NCBI RefSeq assembly: GCF_938036805.1
Contig: NZ_CALHWC010000029.1
Location: forward strand, 1 to 39,696
Direction of reading: 5' to 3'
Source: an uncultured Streptococcus sp.
GTDB taxonomy: Bacteria; Bacillota; Bacilli; Lactobacillales; Streptococcaceae
DNA length: 39,696 nt
In this document: in pieces, positions 1-7,789 of the stretch
Layout of the letters: the number at the start of each line of letters is the position of its first letter
Numbering within the stretch: position 1 is the stretch's first letter
Translations under genes and position numbers: made by a program
The notes under the pieces: generated by a model
What the model saw: only the letters and a program-made list of their open reading frames with translations
The model's database searches: none
What the model was told of the DNA's origin: nothing

Positions 1-2
1 TA

Positions 3-416
3 GCGGTCATGCACTGCAAGGCATTGGGCGTAAAAAATGTCATTGCCAAGGTCAAGGATGAAGTAACCCAGCAGGTACTGGAAAAGGTGGGAGCTGATTT
101 GGTTATCCTGCCTGAAGTGGAGGCTGGTATTTCATTGGCTAAGACAATTCTCTTTAACCATTCGATTGAGGTTTTCCAGTTGGATGACGATGTCGTCGTG
201 GCTGAGTTTGAGCTGCCTGCTAGCTGGGTCGGGAAAACAGTTCGTGATGTAGACGCTCGTAGGCTTTATCGTCTTAATATTATCGGCTATCGTCTGACAA
301 AAAATCAGCCTTTGGAAAGCCAATTTACCCCAGACTTTGTTTGGCCAGCAGGTGTCAGCATTATAGCTGTGACTGATAACCAGCATTTGGATAATTTACG
401 TGAAATAGTGAAGTAG
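3..416 (+). CDS. ktrA: Ktr/Trk potassium uptake regulatory protein, C-terminal part (partial at window edge)
   Basis: The reading frame is open to the window start, so about the first third of the gene is missing. The visible 138 residues begin at the end of the Rossmann-like RCK_N domain (ALGVKNVIAKVKDE, then the segment containing GADLVILPE) and continue into an RCK_C domain from about residue 55, which ends in a short acidic/basic tail. Full-length KtrA-type proteins are about 220 residues. The family forms a cytoplasmic gating ring that binds nucleotides (and often c-di-AMP in RCK_C) and controls a KtrB/TrkH potassium pore. The pore gene would be expected upstream, outside the window. The family assignment is firm; the KtrA versus CabP naming is not. 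Confidence 0.85.
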   Translation, partial: AVMHCKALGVKNVIAKVKDEVTQQVLEKVGADLVILPEVEAGISLAKTILFNHSIEVFQLDDDVVVAEFELPASWVGKTVRDVDARRLYRLNIIGYRLTKNQPLESQFTPDFVWPAGVSIIAVTDNQHLDNLREIVK

Positions 417-507
417 CGCTAGGATAAGTCCTCTTTGCTGGGAGTCCAAGCGATTCTAACTAGGCTTTCGGCCCCTTTCTATTATATGAAGAAAATCGAT
501 ACATAGA

Positions 508-654
508 GAGTGGGACAGAAATCGGTAATTCGTTAGAATTCGATTTCGTCGTCCCACCTCCGCACAGTTGAGTAGGGCTGTAAAAGCTGATGAAATCAGC
601 GTAGTAGAGCCCACTCAACTACTGCGTCTTGCTTGACAATCCAAAGATAATTGA
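508..654. repeat. Structured intergenic element with nested hairpins
   Basis: Three hairpins follow one another in this non-coding stretch. The first pairs GTGGGAC (510-516) with GTCCCAC (551-557), extended inside by GAAATCG/CGATTTC and AATTC/GAATT. The second pairs GTTGAGT-GGGCT (567-579) with AGCCC-ACTCAAC (608-619). Nested in the second is GCTGAT/ATCAGC (586-600). The element runs straight into the terminator at 655-686, whose stem again contains the GGGAC/GTCCC motif. The design resembles dispersed intergenic repeats of oral streptococci, but copy number cannot be judged from one copy. Confidence 0.6.
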
Positions 655-686
655 GAGGCTAGGACTTTTGTCCCAGCCTCTTTTTT
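655..686 (+). terminator. Rho-independent terminator
   Basis: The 11-bp stem GAGGCTAGGAC / GTCCCAGCCTC with a TTTT loop and one mismatch is followed by six T. It closes the structured intergenic element and isolates the GNAT gene from the potassium regulator. The stem sequence is close to symmetric, so it may also act on the opposite strand. Confidence 0.8.
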
Positions 687-736
687 GAACCCTTTTGCAA
701 AATTTGTTATACTATGACTAGAAAAGGAGTGATTTT

Positions 737-1291
737 ATGAGCTTAACCAGCCAGATCATTACAGCAGATTTTCCAGATTTGGATAAGGTAGAGGCCTTGA
801 ATAATGAAGCTTTCCCAGAAGAGGAAAGGATACCGCTCAGTGAATTTTTACGATATGAGGAACAGGAAGATGCTAATTTTTTCGCCTTTTATCATGAAAA
901 GGAGTTTGTTGGTTTTGCCTTCGCCATTTCCAACGCGCAAGCCTTTTATGTTAGTTTCTTTGCGATTATGCCTCACCTGCGCAGCCATGGCTATGGCGGT
1001 GAAATCATTGAAAAGCTGGTCAATTTCTATCAGCGAACCATGATTTTAGAAATCGAGCGTCTAGATGAGCCCTGTGACAATCTTGAGCAGCGTCAGGCTC
1101 GCTGGGATTTCTATCACAGCAAGGGTTTCCGCTCAGCCAATGCCTTTCTGGAATATGAGGAACTTAGCTTTGAAATCCTTTATCGAGGGGATTCTTTTGA
1201 CGAAGAAGCCTACCGAGACATTTTCCGCCGACTTCAGGAGGAGAATTATTTTGATTTTGAAATCAAACATAGACGTTTCAGCGATTATTAA
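737..1291 (+). CDS. GNAT-family N-acetyltransferase
   Basis: A 184-residue protein. It has the GNAT core: a beta strand at about residues 57-66 (EFVGFAFAIS), a strand at 70-77 (FYVSFFAIM) and then the acetyl-CoA pyrophosphate-binding loop HLRSHGYGGEI (80-90), which fits the RxxGxG/A motif A. The C-terminal third is acidic and aromatic-rich. The family transfers acetyl from acetyl-CoA to an amine; the substrate cannot be told. An AAAAGGAG site lies 8 nt before the ATG, and an extended -10 (TGTTATACT, 705-713) lies just upstream, so it has its own promoter behind the terminator at 655-686. Confidence 0.85.
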   Translation: MSLTSQIITADFPDLDKVEALNNEAFPEEERIPLSEFLRYEEQEDANFFAFYHEKEFVGFAFAISNAQAFYVSFFAIMPHLRSHGYGGEIIEKLVNFYQRTMILEIERLDEPCDNLEQRQARWDFYHSKGFRSANAFLEYEELSFEILYRGDSFDEEAYRDIFRRLQEENYFDFEIKHRRFSDY

Positions 1292-1366
1292 AAGGAAGTT
1301 CTCTGGAGCTCAATTGCGATTTGGAGCAATAAAAGATTGCTTTGCTTTTACTAAATGGAGGTTAGA

Positions 1367-1729
1367 ATGAGACTCTGGCATCAAGAACTGATTCCTAAGC
1401 TTCCCCGTCCGCAACTGCTTGGCCAGCATCGGGAATGCTGCGCTCTTCGTGGCAATGGCTGGGGCAAGAAACATGCGACCGTTGACTATGTTTTTACTCA
1501 CTCTCCTTACTCACTTTACCGCTACCATGAGCTGATTATGGAGGAGATGAGCAAGCGAGGTTATCGTGTGTCCCCAGAGTGGCTGGAGCGGGACTATCGT
1601 GGCAAGACTTGTCCGGCCTATGTGCATCTGGAAGAAATGGCTGTGGCGAGCCCTATTTACCCTGAGCATGATGCGGCTTACTATGAGGAATGCCTGCAAA
1701 ATCTCAAAGAAAAAGGCATTGACTTATAA
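1367..1729 (+). CDS. Pyrimidine dimer DNA glycosylase-like (Pyr_excise family) protein
   Basis: The 120-residue protein begins MRLWHQELIPKLPRPQLLGQ. An ATG four codons upstream sits on the GGAGG ribosome-binding site itself, so the start at 1367 is preferred. The pattern LLGQHRECCALRG, followed by KHATVDYVF and a helix carrying EEMSKRGY, matches the T4 endonuclease V-like Pyr_excise family. The Glu of HRE (about residue 23) aligns with the catalytic Glu23 of T4 endonuclease V. The phage enzyme uses a free N-terminal Thr2; here residue 2 is Arg, so Met1 is probably retained and lyase chemistry is uncertain. Bacterial members are often annotated only as conserved hypothetical proteins. Confidence 0.65.
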   Translation: MRLWHQELIPKLPRPQLLGQHRECCALRGNGWGKKHATVDYVFTHSPYSLYRYHELIMEEMSKRGYRVSPEWLERDYRGKTCPAYVHLEEMAVASPIYPEHDAAYYEECLQNLKEKGIDL

Positions 1730-1760
1730 GCTTTTCCGCTGTCTGAGCCAGCTGCCTATC

Positions 1761-1789
1761 TTGAGAAAAAGCCAGCAAAATGATACAAT
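1761..1789 (+). promoter_or_regulatory. Promoter of rimM-trmD
   Basis: TTGAGA (1761-1766), a 17-nt spacer and TACAAT (1784-1789). TG one base before the -10 makes it an extended -10 as well. It lies 35 nt before the rimM start codon. Confidence 0.65.
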
Positions 1790-1823
1790 AAAACGAATAG
1801 TAAAAAGATTAACTGGAGTAAAA

Positions 1824-2342
1824 ATGAATTATTTTAATGTTGGGAAAATCGTCAATACCCAAGGTTTGCAAGGCGAGATGCGGGTTTTATCAGTGACAGA
1901 TTTTGCGGAAGAGCGTTTTAAAAAAGGTAATAAACTGGCCCTTTTCGATAGGAAAGACCAGTTTGTCATGGATGTGGAGATTGCTAGCCACCGCAAGGTC
2001 AAGAACTTTGATATTATCAAGTTTAAGGGGATGTATCATATCAATGACATCGAGAAATTTCGTGACTTTAGTCTGAAAGTAGCCGAAGAAGACTTGGCTG
2101 ATTTAGAAGATGGCGAATTTTACTACCATGAGATTATCGGCCTTGAAGTCTATGAAAATGATGTTCTGCTAGGTACGATTAAGGAGATTCTCCAGCCAGG
2201 AGCCAATGATGTCTGGGTGGTCAAGCGTAAAGGCAAGCGCGATTTGCTGCTGCCCTACATTCCGCCAGTAGTGCTAGGCATTGACATTGAGAAAGGTCGG
2301 GTTGATGTAGAGATACCGGAAGGACTGGATGATGAAGATTGA
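1824..2342 (+). CDS. rimM: Ribosome maturation factor RimM
   Basis: A 172-residue protein starting MNYFNVGKIVNTQGLQGEMR, the canonical RimM N-terminus. The open frame continues far upstream, but nothing there resembles RimM, and the ATG at 1824 has a GGAG site (CTGGAGTAAAAATG). It has the N-terminal RimM beta-barrel (about 1-85) and a C-terminal PRC-barrel (about 95-165; FYYHEIIGLEVY, then DLLLPYIPPVV). RimM binds protein S19 and helps mature the 30S head. It overlaps the next gene, trmD, by 11 nt, the usual translationally coupled arrangement in Firmicutes. Confidence 0.95.
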   Translation: MNYFNVGKIVNTQGLQGEMRVLSVTDFAEERFKKGNKLALFDRKDQFVMDVEIASHRKVKNFDIIKFKGMYHINDIEKFRDFSLKVAEEDLADLEDGEFYYHEIIGLEVYENDVLLGTIKEILQPGANDVWVVKRKGKRDLLLPYIPPVVLGIDIEKGRVDVEIPEGLDDED

Positions 2343-3063
2343 TATTTTGACCCTCTTTCCGGAGATGTTTGCGCCCTTGGAGCACTCGATTGTGGGCAAG
2401 GCTAGAGAAAAAGGCCTCTTGGAAATCAACTACCATAATTTTCGAGAACATGCGGAAAAATCTCGACATGTGGATGACGAGCCTTATGGTGGCGGTCAGG
2501 GCATGCTGCTGCGGGCTCAGCCTATTTTTGATGCTTATGATGCTATTGAAAAGAAGCAACCGCGCGTGATTTTGCTGGATCCTGCCGGACGGACTTTTGA
2601 CCAAGCCTATGCTGAGGAGCTGGCCAAGGAAGAGGAACTCATTTTCATTTGTGGTCATTATGAAGGCTATGATGAGCGGATCAAGACCTTGGTGACGGAC
2701 GAGATTTCGCTGGGTGACTATGTGCTGACCGGAGGAGAATTGGCGGCTATGACCATGATTGATGCGACAGTTCGCCTAATTCCAGAGGTTATTGGCAAGG
2801 AAGTCAGTCACACGGACGACAGCTTTTCGTCTGGACTATTGGAGTATCCTCAGTACACTCGTCCTTATGACTATCGGGGCATGGTTGTTCCGGAAGTTCT
2901 CATGAGTGGCCACCACGAAAATATCCGCAAGTGGCGTCTTTATGAAAGTCTGAAAAAAACCTATGAGCGTCGTCCGGACTTGCTGGAAAACTATGAATGT
3001 ACAGCTGAAGAAGCCAAAATGTTGGAAGAAATTCGGGCCAATAGTTGGGATAGTGAGCACTAG
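2332..3063 (+). CDS. trmD: tRNA (guanine-N1-)-methyltransferase TrmD
   Basis: A 243-residue SPOUT-class methyltransferase that makes m1G37 in tRNAs with a G at position 36, which prevents +1 frameshifts. Typical motifs are MKIDILTLFPEMF at the start, PYGGGQGMLLRAQP, the knot segment GHYEGYDER, and SLGDYVLTGGELAAM, which forms the S-adenosylmethionine pocket. Two adjacent ATG codons (2329 and 2332) are possible; the second gives the canonical N-terminus and better spacing from the GGAAGG site inside rimM. It is the last gene of the rimM-trmD operon and is followed by a clear terminator. Confidence 0.95.
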   Translation: MKIDILTLFPEMFAPLEHSIVGKAREKGLLEINYHNFREHAEKSRHVDDEPYGGGQGMLLRAQPIFDAYDAIEKKQPRVILLDPAGRTFDQAYAEELAKEEELIFICGHYEGYDERIKTLVTDEISLGDYVLTGGELAAMTMIDATVRLIPEVIGKEVSHTDDSFSSGLLEYPQYTRPYDYRGMVVPEVLMSGHHENIRKWRLYESLKKTYERRPDLLENYECTAEEAKMLEEIRANSWDSEH

Positions 3064-3103
3064 TTCTTTCTATAAAATAGTAAAATTTAGATACCGATTT
3101 CTC

Positions 3104-3128
3104 AAAGCCACGTTTGTGGCTTTTTTAT
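3104..3128 (+). terminator. Rho-independent terminator after trmD
   Basis: The stem AAAGCCAC / GTGGCTTT with a GTTT loop is followed by a T-rich run. It lies 40 nt after the trmD stop. Confidence 0.85.
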
Positions 3129-3174
3129 TTGGATGAATAGTTGGAAAATTTTTGAAAAAATTCAAACTTCCTTC

Positions 3175-3203
3175 TTGACAGAAAAAATAAAAAGGAGTAT
3201 TAT
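3175..3203 (+). promoter_or_regulatory. Promoter of the zinc lipoprotein-Pht operon
   Basis: TTGACA (3175-3180), exactly 17 nt, then TATTAT (3198-3203). The predicted start of transcription falls around 3210, inside the first AdcR-like box, so a bound repressor would block initiation. Confidence 0.8.
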
Positions 3204-3204
3204 C

Positions 3205-3216
3205 TTAACTAGTTAA
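3205..3216. promoter_or_regulatory. AdcR-like operator box 1
   Basis: TTAACTAGTTAA matches the streptococcal zinc-repressor AdcR consensus TTAACYRGTTAA at all 12 positions. It begins two bases after the -10 hexamer. Confidence 0.85.
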
Positions 3217-3228
3217 TAAACCGGTTAA
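3217..3228. promoter_or_regulatory. AdcR-like operator box 2
   Basis: TAAACCGGTTAA matches the AdcR consensus at 11 of 12 positions and directly abuts box 1, so two dimers could bind side by side. Confidence 0.65.
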
Positions 3229-3237
3229 CAAAAGAAG

Positions 3238-3280
3238 CTATTTTTGAAAGCATTCTTGGGAAAGAATGTTTTGAAAATAG
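3238..3280 (+). promoter_or_regulatory. Leader stem-loop (possible attenuator)
   Basis: A long imperfect inverted repeat, in which CTATTTTTGAAAGCATTCTT pairs with AAGAATGTTTTGAAAATAG across a GGGA-like loop. It lies in the untranslated leader between AdcR boxes 2 and 3 and is followed by TTATTTCTTT. It could act as a weak terminator or RNA stabiliser; this is inference. Confidence 0.4.
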
Positions 3281-3300
3281 TTATTTCTTTGAATGATTGC

Positions 3301-3312
3301 TAAACTGGTTAA
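3301..3312. promoter_or_regulatory. AdcR-like operator box 3, abutting the ribosome-binding site
   Basis: TAAACTGGTTAA matches the AdcR consensus at 11 of 12 positions. It ends where the AAGGAG ribosome-binding site of the lipoprotein gene begins (its last AA is shared), about 90 nt downstream of the predicted transcription start. Confidence 0.6.
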
Positions 3313-3321
3313 GGAGTTGAA

Positions 3322-4254
3322 ATGAAAATCAAAAAAGTTTTGATAGCTTTAAGTCTAGTCTTGCTGGGACTTGGCCTTACCGCTTGTAGTAAAAAGGAAG
3401 CAAGTGGTGCTGGCAGCAAACGCGGGCTCAATATTGTCACGAGTTTTTACCCGATTTATTCGATGGTCAAAGAAGTCTCGGGAGATTTGAACGATGTCCG
3501 GATGATTCAGTCGGGTGCAGGGATTCATGAATTTGAGCCATCAGCCAGCGATGTAGCGGCTATTTATGAAGCAGATGTCTTTGTGTATCATTCGCGGACT
3601 TTGGAGTCTTGGGCCGGTAGTCTGGATCCTAGCTTGCAAAAGTCTAAAGTAGCGGTCGTAGAAGCCAGCAACGGGATGCAGTTGGACAAGGTGGCCGGCT
3701 TAGAAGAAGTCTCTGCTGAGGAAGGGATTGATGAAAAGACCCTCTATGATCCACATACTTGGCTGGATCCTGAAAAAGTGGCAGAAGAAGCGCGACTCAT
3801 CGCCCAAGAATTGTCCAAGCTAGATAGTAAAAATGCGGATACCTATCAGAAAAATGCTCAAAAATTTGCAGAGAAGGCAAAGGCCCTGAGCCAAAAATAT
3901 AAAGGAGTCTTTAGCAGGCTAGATGAAAAAACTTTCGTGACCCAGCATACGGCCTTCTCTTATCTAGCCAAGCGTTTCGGTCTCAAGCAACTGGGGATTT
4001 CAGGGATTTCGCCAGATCAAGAGCCTAGTCCAAGGCAGTTGACGGAGATACAAGACTTTATCAAGACCTATAAAGTCAAGACGATTTTTGTCGAGAGCAA
4101 TGCTTCTTCTAAGTTGGCCGAAACCTTAAAGAAGGCAACAGGAGTCAACCTAAAGATGCTAAATCCTCTCGAAGCAGATCCTGAAAATGATAAGACTTAT
4201 CTTGAAAATTTAGAAGATAATTTAGAAATTTTAGCGAAAGAATTAAAACAATGA
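3322..4254 (+). CDS. adcAII: Zinc-binding lipoprotein AdcA-II / laminin-binding protein Lmb type
   Basis: A 310-residue solute-binding protein of the cluster A-I (ZnuA/PsaA) fold. The signal peptide ends in the lipobox LTAC (Cys22). The four expected zinc ligands are visible: His69 (GIHEFEPS), His145 (YDPHTWLDP), His209 (TQHTAFSY) and Glu284 (NPLEADPEN). All four are offset by two from the pneumococcal AdcA-II ligands. The His-rich loop of AdcA is absent, as expected for AdcA-II/Lmb. It captures zinc at the cell surface for the AdcCB permease, which is encoded elsewhere. The pht gene follows after 8 nt, and AdcR-like boxes precede it, so derepression under zinc starvation is expected. Confidence 0.92.
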   Translation: MKIKKVLIALSLVLLGLGLTACSKKEASGAGSKRGLNIVTSFYPIYSMVKEVSGDLNDVRMIQSGAGIHEFEPSASDVAAIYEADVFVYHSRTLESWAGSLDPSLQKSKVAVVEASNGMQLDKVAGLEEVSAEEGIDEKTLYDPHTWLDPEKVAEEARLIAQELSKLDSKNADTYQKNAQKFAEKAKALSQKYKGVFSRLDEKTFVTQHTAFSYLAKRFGLKQLGISGISPDQEPSPRQLTEIQDFIKTYKVKTIFVESNASSKLAETLKKATGVNLKMLNPLEADPENDKTYLENLEDNLEILAKELKQ

Positions 4255-4262
4255 GGTGATGT

Positions 4263-7200
4263 ATGAAAAAGAAATATATTATTAGTTCAGTTGCGGCACT
4301 AGCTACACTAGGTGTGTGCGGTTATGCGATTATGCAGTATCAAGCAGATAAGCCACAAGAACAAGCGACAAATCGTGTCGCTTATGTAGAAAAGAAATCT
4401 ACAAATAAGCAGGACAATAAATCTCAAAAAGCCGAGAAATTGACACCTGAGCAGATTCAGGCCAAAGAAGGCATTACTGCTGAGCAGATCGTTGTCAAGA
4501 TTACGGACCAAGGCTATGTGACTTCACATGGTGACCACTATCATTACTATAACGGCAAGGTTCCCTTTGATGCAATTCTAAGTGAAGAGTTGATTATGCG
4601 GGATCCAAATTATCAATTGCAAGAATCAGATATTGTCAACCAAGTGAAAGATGGTTATATTATCAAGGTTGCAGGAAAATATTACCTCTATCTGACCAAT
4701 GCCAAAGAAACCAGCAATGTTCGTTCTGTTGATGAAATTGCACGGCAAAGACAAATTCATCCTAGCAAGGAAGAAGGCGAGGGCGGATCAGAAGCTAAAT
4801 CGAGTCAAACTGTTAGCAGAAAAACGCAAGATTTCAGTCGTCCAAGTGCTGCCTACGCTGCAGGAAAGAGGACCTATCAAGCAGAAGGCACTGCATCGAG
4901 TCGGAGCAATGGCGCCTATACAACAGATGACGGCTATGTTTTCAGTCCATCTGATGTGATTTCGGATACAGGAGATGGCTTCCTTGTGCCACATGGCGGT
5001 CATATGCATTATATTCCAAAAAGTGATCTGTCGCCAGGTGAGTTAGCGGCTGCCCAAGCCTACTGGGATTCCTTGCAGCGAGGCAAGCAAGTAGCAACTC
5101 CAGCTGAAAATCCTAATACAGGAGGAGAGGCTTCTGCTCCTACAGGTAAAGCATCAGAAAATCAACATACAGGAACTGCGACTAAGCCAGCTCATCAAGC
5201 TGACAAGGGACAGACTGCTAAGCCAGCTCAAGGGTCCAAACCTGCCCAATCAGATGCTGGGCACGGAGCTAAACCAGCTGAAAAAGCAGAAGATACACCA
5301 TCAAGTTACCAAACCTTACTTGAGAAACTCTATCGTATTCCAAAAGAAAAACGCTATGTTGAAAAAGATGGTCTTGTCTTTGATCCAAGTAAAATTGTTA
5401 GACGGACCGCAGAAGGAGTGGCCATTCCGCATGGAAATCACTATCACTTTATCCCTTACAGCAAACTGTCTGCCCTAGAAGAAGAAATAGCTCGGAACAT
5501 TCCTGTTGCTGGTCAGAAGACTTATCCTAAGGCTACTGCAAGTACACCAAGCCAGCCTAGTCAACCAGCAAATCCAAGTCAGCCAGCCAAACCAGCTGAT
5601 AAAGATGAGCACGATCATGGTTTCCACGCTGAGCATGTCATCTCAAAAGATGAGGAAGGTTACGTTGTCCAACACGGCGGGCATGCACATTATTTCTTCA
5701 AAAATGATTTGACCAAAGATCAGATTGCAGCAGCAGAAGCAAACCTGGCTAAGCACAAAGATTCAAGCCAATCCAGTCAAGTCAGCACAGAATATGACCG
5801 TTTTTCTCGTGACGCAAGTGACGAAGAGAAAATCGCTTATATTTCCAAGACTTATGGTGTACCGCGTGAAGCAATTAAGATTTCAAAAGGCTTCTTTGTC
5901 TTTAATAATCCGGATCAAGACTACGATCCGACACATATCCATCCATATGCTGTTCGAAAAGAGCATGTTCGGATTCCTTTAGAAACTGGAAATCCAGAGC
6001 TGGACTTCCTAAACGAGCTTTATACAACAGCCCTGCGTTCAGGTCTGTCTCCATACAGTATTCAGGTTGAAAATGGTCAGTTTGTCATTCCGCATGGCGA
6101 TCACAACCACTACATCCGTGTCCAATCCAAAGGATTGAATCTAGGCTTGAAGAACAAAATCCCAGCCTTGCAATCAGCTTATCAAGCAGGATCCTATGAT
6201 GAAAAGGCAGTTCTTGAAAAGGTGGATGCCCTGTTGGCAGCTAGCCGAACCATTTATGCTAAAGACTTGCTGATCCAACGTCGAATCGAGCTAGCTCTCG
6301 GTAATTTTGTAGAAACCATGAAGCAATTGCCAAGCAACTCCACAGAGGGATATTTGGCAAGCCTAGATCAATTTGATAAGCACCACATTCATGTTGATGA
6401 AAAAGCGAAAACGGAAGAGCTGACCGAAGTTGATAAAAAATATCAAGAATTGGTAGATAAGATCAAACGTTTGGAAACGGACAGCTACAATGTGAATAAA
6501 ACCAGCTTGCTCGGTGAATTGCAGACAGCTAAGGTAGAAAAAAATGAAGCTAAGATGGCTGAGATTGAGCAACTATTGGCAAGTCTGCAAGATTATCAAG
6601 ATCGGACAGGAGTGACCTCCGTTGAGTATCTCAAAGCTTTCTATCTTGCGGTTGATGATGCTCGTTTGCAGCCAGAACTTCGGAAGAAAGTTGCTGATTT
6701 GACGCTCAAGCTTTATAAATCTCAGGCCTTTATCGAAGCGGTCGATCTGAAAGCTCTTTTCTTGGAACTCTATCAAACCAAGCTCGAAGTTGATAAGGCT
6801 CTGGCAAGTGGCGAGGCAGCTTCAGCCAAGGATAAAACGGTTCTGGATACCGAAAAACTGGACGACCACAGTTATAAGACGGCTATCTATGGTTTCTTGA
6901 AAGAATTGTATGGAGAATTTGCACCGCAGCCTACGGAGGAAGTCTCAGAGGAAACTCTCCAAGCTCTCTTCCAAAAAGGCCAAGAACTTTTGGAAAAAGT
7001 AACGGATTCGACTCTGCAAGAAAATTATCAAAAGCAACTCGCAGCACTTCGAACTGATTTGCAAGAATCTCGCAAAGATAAAGAAACCATCTTAGCAGAA
7101 ACGAAAACGTTCTTGGCTCAAATCGTTGAAACCTTAAAAGAACAGCAAGCATCTGCAGCGCTCAAGGATAAAGAGACCTATCTTAAAATTTACAATTTGC

Positions 7201-7559
7201 TGATGTCCGCCCACAAGATGCTTGAGGAACAACAGGGGACGGATGAGCAATTTGCTAGGGTAGATGGTCTATTGGATAAATTATCTGATCCTAATGAGGA
7301 CAAAGCAGCTCTGCTAACCGAAGCAGAAGCGTTCTTTAATCAACTTCAAGCCAACAAGCCAGCTCCGACTGAGGCTAAAACTGAGACGGAGGCTAGTCCG
7401 ACTGAGGAGACTAAGGAAGAAAAAACTAGCGAATCTCCTAAAGAAACAGTGGAAGAGTCAAGCTCACCAGTTACTCCTGAAGTTGAAGAATCAAATTCAG
7501 CAGCTCCTTCAGAAAAAGAGGCTGAAAGTCAAGTGACATCAGAAGCAAATAAGCAGTAA
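4263..7559 (+). CDS. Pneumococcal histidine triad (Pht) family surface protein
   Basis: A 1098-residue secreted protein. The N-terminus (MKKKYIISSVAALATLGVCG) is the usual Pht signal sequence. Five HxxHxH triads are present at about residues 89 (HGDHYH), 243 (HGGHMH), 390 (HGNHYH), 471 (HGGHAH) and 611 (HGDHNH). Between them lie Pro/Ala/Lys/Gln-rich linkers (about 280-345 and 415-450). From about residue 640 the protein becomes a long helical, charged region and ends in a roughly 75-residue Glu/Ser/Thr/Pro-rich tail with no LPXTG signal. Pht proteins bind zinc, feed AdcA-II and help evade complement. It is translated from GAGGTGATGT right after adcAII and shares its zinc-controlled promoter. 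Confidence 0.92.
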   Translation: MKKKYIISSVAALATLGVCGYAIMQYQADKPQEQATNRVAYVEKKSTNKQDNKSQKAEKLTPEQIQAKEGITAEQIVVKITDQGYVTSHGDHYHYYNGKVPFDAILSEELIMRDPNYQLQESDIVNQVKDGYIIKVAGKYYLYLTNAKETSNVRSVDEIARQRQIHPSKEEGEGGSEAKSSQTVSRKTQDFSRPSAAYAAGKRTYQAEGTASSRSNGAYTTDDGYVFSPSDVISDTGDGFLVPHGGHMHYIPKSDLSPGELAAAQAYWDSLQRGKQVATPAENPNTGGEASAPTGKASENQHTGTATKPAHQADKGQTAKPAQGSKPAQSDAGHGAKPAEKAEDTPSSYQTLLEKLYRIPKEKRYVEKDGLVFDPSKIVRRTAEGVAIPHGNHYHFIPYSKLSALEEEIARNIPVAGQKTYPKATASTPSQPSQPANPSQPAKPADKDEHDHGFHAEHVISKDEEGYVVQHGGHAHYFFKNDLTKDQIAAAEANLAKHKDSSQSSQVSTEYDRFSRDASDEEKIAYISKTYGVPREAIKISKGFFVFNNPDQDYDPTHIHPYAVRKEHVRIPLETGNPELDFLNELYTTALRSGLSPYSIQVENGQFVIPHGDHNHYIRVQSKGLNLGLKNKIPALQSAYQAGSYDEKAVLEKVDALLAASRTIYAKDLLIQRRIELALGNFVETMKQLPSNSTEGYLASLDQFDKHHIHVDEKAKTEELTEVDKKYQELVDKIKRLETDSYNVNKTSLLGELQTAKVEKNEAKMAEIEQLLASLQDYQDRTGVTSVEYLKAFYLAVDDARLQPELRKKVADLTLKLYKSQAFIEAVDLKALFLELYQTKLEVDKALASGEAASAKDKTVLDTEKLDDHSYKTAIYGFLKELYGEFAPQPTEEVSEETLQALFQKGQELLEKVTDSTLQENYQKQLAALRTDLQESRKDKETILAETKTFLAQIVETLKEQQASAALKDKETYLKIYNLLMSAHKMLEEQQGTDEQFARVDGLLDKLSDPNEDKAALLTEAEAFFNQLQANKPAPTEAKTETEASPTEETKEEKTSESPKETVEESSSPVTPEVEESNSAAPSEKEAESQVTSEANKQ

Positions 7560-7578
7560 AGATTTTTTCGAAATAAAT

Positions 7579-7629
7579 GGAATAAGGAGCGGAAGAAGCT
7601 AGAAAACGCTTTAAATCCGCTCTATTTCC
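7579..7629 (+). terminator. Weak stem-loop after pht
   Basis: GAGCGG (7587-7592) pairs with CCGCTC (7617-7622), with partial extension by GGAATA/TATTTCC. The T-run is poor, so termination would be inefficient. The rest of the 7560-7789 gap holds the next promoter. Confidence 0.4.
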
Positions 7630-7700
7630 ACTTTATTAGGATGAAGAGTTCGATTTTTGTCATAGAATTGTAATAAAATTTCTATTTAAATGATATGGTT

Positions 7701-7729
7701 TTGACTGGTTTAACCAGTCATTTTATGTT
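7701..7729 (+). promoter_or_regulatory. Promoter of the CAP-domain surface protein, overlapped by a 19-bp palindrome
   Basis: TTGACT (7701-7706), 17 nt, TATGTT (7724-7729). The -35 lies inside the perfect palindrome TGACTGGTTTAACCAGTCA (7702-7720). Each strand of the palindrome contains a match of 10 out of 12 to the AdcR consensus, so a zinc-dependent repressor is a reasonable guess for the ligand. Confidence 0.55.
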
Positions 7730-7789
7730 AGTATTATAGCGTAGGACTAAAATATGAAATGATACATGTGCTATTAGAAGGAGATGTCT

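Noticed and set aside
459..480. Small GGC-TTTCG-GCC hairpin after the potassium regulator gene as a terminator
   Set aside because: The stem is only three base pairs and the T-run is interrupted; the strong terminator is at 655-686.
1566..1823. N-terminal extension of the RimM frame
   Set aside because: It overlaps the preceding gene in another frame, has no RimM similarity, and the ATG at 1824 has a proper ribosome-binding site behind a good promoter.
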